Below, one piece after another: positions 60,213 to 64,000 of a stretch of DNA of 64,000 nucleotides. The notes beneath the pieces are model-generated. The model saw only the letters and a list, made by a program, of their open reading frames with translations. It did not search any database and had not been told where the DNA came from. The translations under genes and the position numbers were made by a program. The number at the start of each line of letters is the position of its first letter. Within the stretch, counting starts at the first letter, position 1. The stretch is taken from the NCBI RefSeq assembly GCF_003105155.1, contig NZ_QETK01000027.1:1-64000 (forward strand). Direction: 5' to 3'. This DNA comes from Pseudomonas sp. SDI. Lineage in GTDB: Bacteria; Pseudomonadota; Gammaproteobacteria; Pseudomonadales; Pseudomonadaceae.

Positions 60213-61013
60213 ATGCGCATCGCCCTCTACCAGGGCTCGCCGCTGCCGCTGGACGTACCCGGCAACCTCGAACGCCTGCATCAGCAGGCGCAAGTGGCCG
60301 CCGCCCGTGGCGCCGAGCTGCTGGTGTGCCCGGAAATGTTCCTCACCGGCTACAACATCGGCAGCGCCGCCGTGGCCCGCCTGGCGGAAGCCGAGGATGG
60401 CCCGTCGGCGCTGGCCGTGGTGGAGATCGCCCAGAGCAACCGCATCGCTATTGTCTACGGCTACCCGGAGCTGGCCGACGACGGTCAGGTCTACAACAGC
60501 GTGCAACTGATCGACGCTCACGGCAGCAGCCTGGGCAACTACCGTAAGACCCACCTGTTCGGCGGCCTCGACCGGGCGATGTTCAGCCCCGGCCCGGATC
60601 ATTTCCCGGTGCTCGAACTGAACGGTTGGCGGCTGGGCATGCTGATCTGCTACGACATCGAGTTCCCGGAGAACGCCCGCCGCCTGGCCATGGCCGGCGC
60701 CGAGCTGATTCTGGTGCCGACGGCGAACATGGTGCCGTACGACTTCGTCTGCCAGGTGACCGTGCGCGCCCGCGCCTACGAAAACCAGTGCTACCTGGCC
60801 TATGCCAACTACTGCGGCACCGAGGCCGACATCCAGTATTGCGGGCAAAGCAGCATCGTCGGCCCCGACGGTAGCCTTCTCGCACTGGCCGGGCGCGACG
60901 AGACCTTGCTGCTCGCCGACCTGGAGTTGCGCCGCGTGCAGGAAGGCCGCGCCAACACGCCGTACCTGCAAGACCTGCGCACGGAACTCCAGCACAGGCC
61001 GCGCAACGGCTGA
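60213..61013 (+). CDS. davA: 5-aminopentanamidase
   Basis: Hydrolyses 5-aminovaleramide to 5-aminovalerate. The 266-residue carbon-nitrogen hydrolase has the Glu-Lys-Cys triad: Glu in CPEMFLTGY (about 41), Lys in YRKTHLFG (about 111) and Cys in LICYDIEFPE (about 146). I start at MRIALYQG, 7 bases after AGGAG; the frame extends upstream into davB. Confidence 0.95.
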   Translation: MRIALYQGSPLPLDVPGNLERLHQQAQVAAARGAELLVCPEMFLTGYNIGSAAVARLAEAEDGPSALAVVEIAQSNRIAIVYGYPELADDGQVYNSVQLIDAHGSSLGNYRKTHLFGGLDRAMFSPGPDHFPVLELNGWRLGMLICYDIEFPENARRLAMAGAELILVPTANMVPYDFVCQVTVRARAYENQCYLAYANYCGTEADIQYCGQSSIVGPDGSLLALAGRDETLLLADLELRRVQEGRANTPYLQDLRTELQHRPRNG

Positions 61014-61055
61014 TTTATCCGCTAGCATGACGGTTCGCGCCTAGCCGGAGCCGTC

Positions 61056-63389
61056 ATGTCCACTGCTGTTCACCGCCTTACCTTGGCCAATGGCCTGCAG
61101 GTCAGCCTGCGCTGTGCACCGCACCTCAAGCGCAGTGCAGCCGCCGTGCGGGTGCAGGCCGGCAGCCACGATGCGCCTGCGGCCTGGCCGGGGCTGGCAC
61201 ACTTTCTCGAACACCTGCTGTTTCTCGGCACCGAGGCCTTCGCTATCGACGACGGCCTGATGCGTTACGTGCAGCGTCAGGGTGGCCAGGTGAACGCCAG
61301 CACCCGCGAGCGCAGTACCGATTTCTTCTTTGAAGTGCCGACCGCTGCTTTCGCCGGCGCCTTGCAGCGTCTGTGCGACATGCTGGCCCGGCCACGCTTC
61401 GACCGCCAGCGTCAGTTGCGCGAGCGCGAGGTGATCCACGCCGAGTTCATCGCCTGGTCGCGCAACCCCGCCGCGCAGCGCCAGCACGCCTTGCTGCAAG
61501 CGGTTTCGCCGCGCCATCCGTTGAGCGGCTTTCACGCCGGCAACCGCTACAGCCTGGCGGTTCACAGCGAGGCGTTTCAGGCGGCGCTGAGCGGTTTTCA
61601 CCAGCGCTTTTATCAGGCCGGACAAATCACCCTGAGCCTCGCCGGGCCGCAGCCGCTGGATGCACTGGAAGCCCTGGCCCGGCAGTTCGGCGGGCTGTTT
61701 GCAGCGGCACCGCAGGTGGCCCAAAGTGCTCCGCCGCCGCTGACGGAAAGCACACCCCAGGTCGAGCAGTTGCCGCAACAACTGGATGTTCTGTTTGCCT
61801 GCGAACGACTACCGGCGGCCGATCAGGCCATCGCCTTCCTCGACACCTGGCTCGGCGACACCCGCCCCGGCGGCCTGCTCGCCGAGCTGCGCCAGCGTGG
61901 CTGGTTGCAGGCGTTCAGCTTCAACCCGCTGTACCAGCATGCCGGCCAGGCGCTGCTGCAGCTGAATTTTCAGCTCACGTCCAAGGCCACCCCAAACACG
62001 GTGCACGCCTTGCTTCGCGATTGGCTGGGGTTCTTCCGCGGTGCCGAGCTGAGCGCGGCCAATGAGGAATTCGCGCGCCTGCAGGCCAGCCGCGAACGCG
62101 CCGCCAGCGCCTTGGAGCTGGCCCGCTGCGACAGCGCCGGGCAGGCTTTCGCCGCCCTGAACCAGGCCGGCCTGGACGGCGTCAGTGCCCTGCTCGACAG
62201 CATGCTGGCTGGCCCGCCAAGGACGTCCCATGGCTGGCGCCTGCCCGCCGCAGAGCCGTTGCTCGATGCCCGGTCTCGCCCGACACCCGCCTGCCCGGCG
62301 CCCGCAGGCCTCAGCCTGAGCCCCGCGCTCCCGGCCACCCGCGCGCAGGGCTTTGTCTTCCTGCGCTGGCAGTTGACCTCAAGCCTGCGCGACCGGCTCT
62401 GGCGAGTGCTCGAACACAGCCTGCAACCACTCATCGAACGCGCCGCACGCGCGGCGGTAATACTGGCGTTCAGCGAGTGCGGGGCATTCTGGCAATTGCG
62501 TTGCTCCGGGCCGCCCGCCGCCGTGGTCGCGGTGCTCGAACAGGCCCTGGTGTTGCTCGGCGCCCCCGCCAATGCCAGCTGGAAAGCCGTACCGAGCAAG
62601 GCATCGAAGCTCGTCCCGATTCGACAACTGCTCGCAGCACTGCCCGCAGCGCTGATCGGCGACGATCCAGCGCCCGTGCCGTCCTGCCTGCTGGAGCCGG
62701 ACCAGCTCGACGGGCTTTGGGCCCAGGCCATCTGGCAGGGCATGGCGACTGGCTTCGCCGGTGCCGACCAGTACAGCCTGAACCAGTTGCTGCGCGGCGT
62801 GCCGGGCCAGCCCGGCGCACAACCGATGCCCGTGCAGCCGCACACAAAATGCTGGCGGCAAGCCGCCCCAGCTGGCAACGAACAGGCCCTGCTGCTGTTC
62901 TGTTCGGTTCCAGCACACCAACAGGCCGCCTGGCGCTATCTGGCGCAGGCGCTGCAAGGCCCGTTCTATCAGCGCCTGCGCGTCGAACTGCAGCTGGGTT
63001 ATGCCGTGTTCAGCGCATTCCGTCAGGTTCAGGGCGTCAGTGGGCTGGTGTTCGGTGTGCAATCGCCCAATGCCAGTCACGCGGAAATCATTGCTCACAT
63101 AGAAGCATTTTTGCGCGGCTTCTGTGCAGAACCCTCACTCGATCTAGCGCTTCGTCGAACCTTGGCCGAGCAATTCGACGAAGCCGTGATGAGTAATGCC
63201 GAGGTTGCCGACTGGGCCTGGCAAGGGCAGCTCTCCGGCCTCGGCGAAACGGCGCTAGCCTCAATGAAGGCGGCCATCCTGCGGGTAAATGCCGAGCAGT
63301 TGGGCGACGCCGCCGGTCAGTTGCTCAGTGCCGAAAACGGCTGGCTGTGCCTGGCCAATGGCCCCGCCCCAGGCACCGACTGGCACTGA
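61056..63389 (+). CDS. pqqF: PqqF-type M16 metallopeptidase
   Basis: Zinc protease thought to release the PQQ precursor from modified PqqA. The 777-residue M16 protein has the inverted zinc motif HFLEH (49-53) with the distal glutamate in REREVIHAEF (about 125-130), and two further M16 repeats without metal ligands. It lies upstream of pqqA, as in P. putida and P. protegens. Confidence 0.93.
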   Translation: MSTAVHRLTLANGLQVSLRCAPHLKRSAAAVRVQAGSHDAPAAWPGLAHFLEHLLFLGTEAFAIDDGLMRYVQRQGGQVNASTRERSTDFFFEVPTAAFAGALQRLCDMLARPRFDRQRQLREREVIHAEFIAWSRNPAAQRQHALLQAVSPRHPLSGFHAGNRYSLAVHSEAFQAALSGFHQRFYQAGQITLSLAGPQPLDALEALARQFGGLFAAAPQVAQSAPPPLTESTPQVEQLPQQLDVLFACERLPAADQAIAFLDTWLGDTRPGGLLAELRQRGWLQAFSFNPLYQHAGQALLQLNFQLTSKATPNTVHALLRDWLGFFRGAELSAANEEFARLQASRERAASALELARCDSAGQAFAALNQAGLDGVSALLDSMLAGPPRTSHGWRLPAAEPLLDARSRPTPACPAPAGLSLSPALPATRAQGFVFLRWQLTSSLRDRLWRVLEHSLQPLIERAARAAVILAFSECGAFWQLRCSGPPAAVVAVLEQALVLLGAPANASWKAVPSKASKLVPIRQLLAALPAALIGDDPAPVPSCLLEPDQLDGLWAQAIWQGMATGFAGADQYSLNQLLRGVPGQPGAQPMPVQPHTKCWRQAAPAGNEQALLLFCSVPAHQQAAWRYLAQALQGPFYQRLRVELQLGYAVFSAFRQVQGVSGLVFGVQSPNASHAEIIAHIEAFLRGFCAEPSLDLALRRTLAEQFDEAVMSNAEVADWAWQGQLSGLGETALASMKAAILRVNAEQLGDAAGQLLSAENGWLCLANGPAPGTDWH

Positions 63390-63546
63390 TTCTTACCGTC
63401 CCTGCAAAAACGTTTCACGTACTATTTAACCAAGCGGTTCACATCTTTTAGTAAGATAGCGCAATCTGGCTACTGGAACCCCTCATGGCGAGGGTGGACT
63501 AAATTGGTAGCTACCGACCCCAAAACCAACCGGAAGGAGACCACCC
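63390..63546 (+). promoter_or_regulatory. pqqA promoter/leader region
   Basis: A 157-base AT-richer gap. TAAGAT (about 63453-63458) is a possible -10 without a clear -35. The hairpin CCCTC-ATGGC-GAGGG (about 63480-63494) lies in the leader, and AAGGAG precedes pqqA. No further ORF is seen. Confidence 0.4.
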
Positions 63547-63618
63547 ATGTGGACCAAACCTGCTTACACCGACCTGCGCATCGGCTTTGAAGTGACCATG
63601 TACTTCGCCAGCCGTTAA
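63547..63618 (+). CDS. pqqA: coenzyme PQQ precursor peptide
   Basis: A 23-residue ribosomally made precursor; Glu15 and Tyr19 in the conserved E-V-T-M-Y motif are crosslinked to form pyrroloquinoline quinone, the cofactor of periplasmic glucose and alcohol dehydrogenases. Whole-gene match to the family in length and sequence. AAGGAG lies 9 bases upstream. Confidence 0.98.
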   Translation: MWTKPAYTDLRIGFEVTMYFASR

Positions 63619-63635
63619 GGCTACCGGTGCTTCAG

Positions 63636-63665
63636 CGCCTCGGTTCGCCGGGGCGTTTTCATTTT
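63636..63665 (+). terminator. UUCG-loop terminator between pqqA and pqqB
   Basis: CGCCTCGG-TTCG-CCGGGGCG (one G-T pair) followed by TTTTCATTTTT. The C(UUCG)G tetraloop is unusually stable. It should let only part of the transcripts reach pqqB, keeping PqqA in excess over the enzymes. Confidence 0.85.
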
Positions 63666-63684
63666 TGCCGGCGCAGGAGTAGCC

Positions 63685-64000
63685 ATGTACATCCAGATTC
63701 TAGGTTCGGCCGCCGGTGGCGGTTTCCCGCAGTGGAACTGCAACTGTGTCAACTGCAAGGGTTACCGCGACGGTAGCCTGCGCGCCACGGCGCGGACCCA
63801 ATCGTCGATCGCGCTGTCCGACGACGGCGTGCACTGGGTGCTGTGCAACGCCTCGCCGGACATCCGCGCGCAACTGCAAAGCTTCGCCCCGATGCAGCCA
63901 GCCCGCGCCCTGCGCGACAGCGGGATCGATGCGATCGTGCTGCTCGACAGCCAGATCGACCACACCACCGGCCTGCTCAGCCTGCGCGAAGGCTGCCCGC
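63685..64000 (+). CDS. pqqB: coenzyme PQQ biosynthesis protein PqqB (5' part)
   Basis: Metallo-beta-lactamase-fold oxygenase of PQQ synthesis. Only the first 105 codons are in the window. MYIQILGSAAGGGFPQWNCNC with the paired cysteines and the LLDSQIDHTTGLLSLR metal site are diagnostic. AGGAG lies 5 bases before the ATG. The gene continues beyond position 64000 (full family length is about 303 residues). Confidence 0.97.
   Translation, partial: MYIQILGSAAGGGFPQWNCNCVNCKGYRDGSLRATARTQSSIALSDDGVHWVLCNASPDIRAQLQSFAPMQPARALRDSGIDAIVLLDSQIDHTTGLLSLREGCP

Overview
The window is chromosomal DNA from a Pseudomonas, most likely of the P. putida group. The evidence is the gene order (tyrS beside an rRNA promoter region, trpGDC near trpE, lptD-surA-pdxA-rsmA-apaGH, prkA-yeaH-spoVR, rpsU-dnaG-rpoD, davBA, pqqFAB), the high GC content, the dense packing and the remnant of an EstA/EstP-type autotransporter esterase. 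I see no prophage, complete insertion sequence, integrase or CRISPR array. Coding density and composition look uniform.

Layout. Positions 1-295 carry two tandem rRNA-type promoters firing leftward out of the window. tyrS, an M23 peptidase and anmK follow, then erpA, argC, hemJ, a flavin oxidoreductase, an SDR, a HIT protein, coq7, two unknown membrane proteins, an OsmC protein, crp(vfr) and a lipoate-ligase-like protein (to 12.8 kb). Next comes tryptophan biosynthesis on the minus strand (trpGDC, then trpE-gph-rpe), interrupted at 15.4-16.0 kb by a decayed estP. From 19.2 to 26.9 kb is a four-gene ABC importer with its two-component system, matching agtABCD-agtSR (4-aminobutyrate/5-aminovalerate uptake). 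From 27 to 38 kb are envelope and housekeeping genes: a DUF3530 protein, djlA, murU-amgK, then lptD-surA-pdxA-rsmA-apaG-apaH-glpE. From 38.4 to 43.4 kb is the conserved stress cluster prkA(yeaG)-yeaH-spoVR(ycgB). Then come cca, folK-folB, plsY and tsaD, the macromolecular-synthesis cluster rpsU-dnaG-rpoD, the PAS-GGDEF-EAL protein RmcA and a CAT-anticodon tRNA. The right end has an AraC regulator with a panB paralogue, an Lrp-type regulator, lysine catabolism davB-davA, and pqqF-pqqA-pqqB (cut by the window edge).

How parts work together. AnmK and MurU-AmgK belong to the same muramic acid recycling route. DavB and DavA make 5-aminovalerate from lysine, and the Agt system would import 5-aminovalerate and GABA; A-rich Hfq/Crc-like motifs sit at the starts of agtA, agtB and davB, suggesting shared catabolite repression. 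trpE and trpGDC are each preceded by the same short element: a peptide ending RWRWRA followed by a conserved hairpin. This is what a tryptophan attenuator should look like, and in front of trpE it is embedded in the 3' end of gph.

Nothing here is clearly a wholly new system. The most interesting items are the paired trp leaders, the estP wreck between trpG and trpE, the small HTH-like ORF overlapping the Lrp gene, the large palindrome before that Lrp gene, and the poorly understood prkA-yeaH-spoVR cluster.
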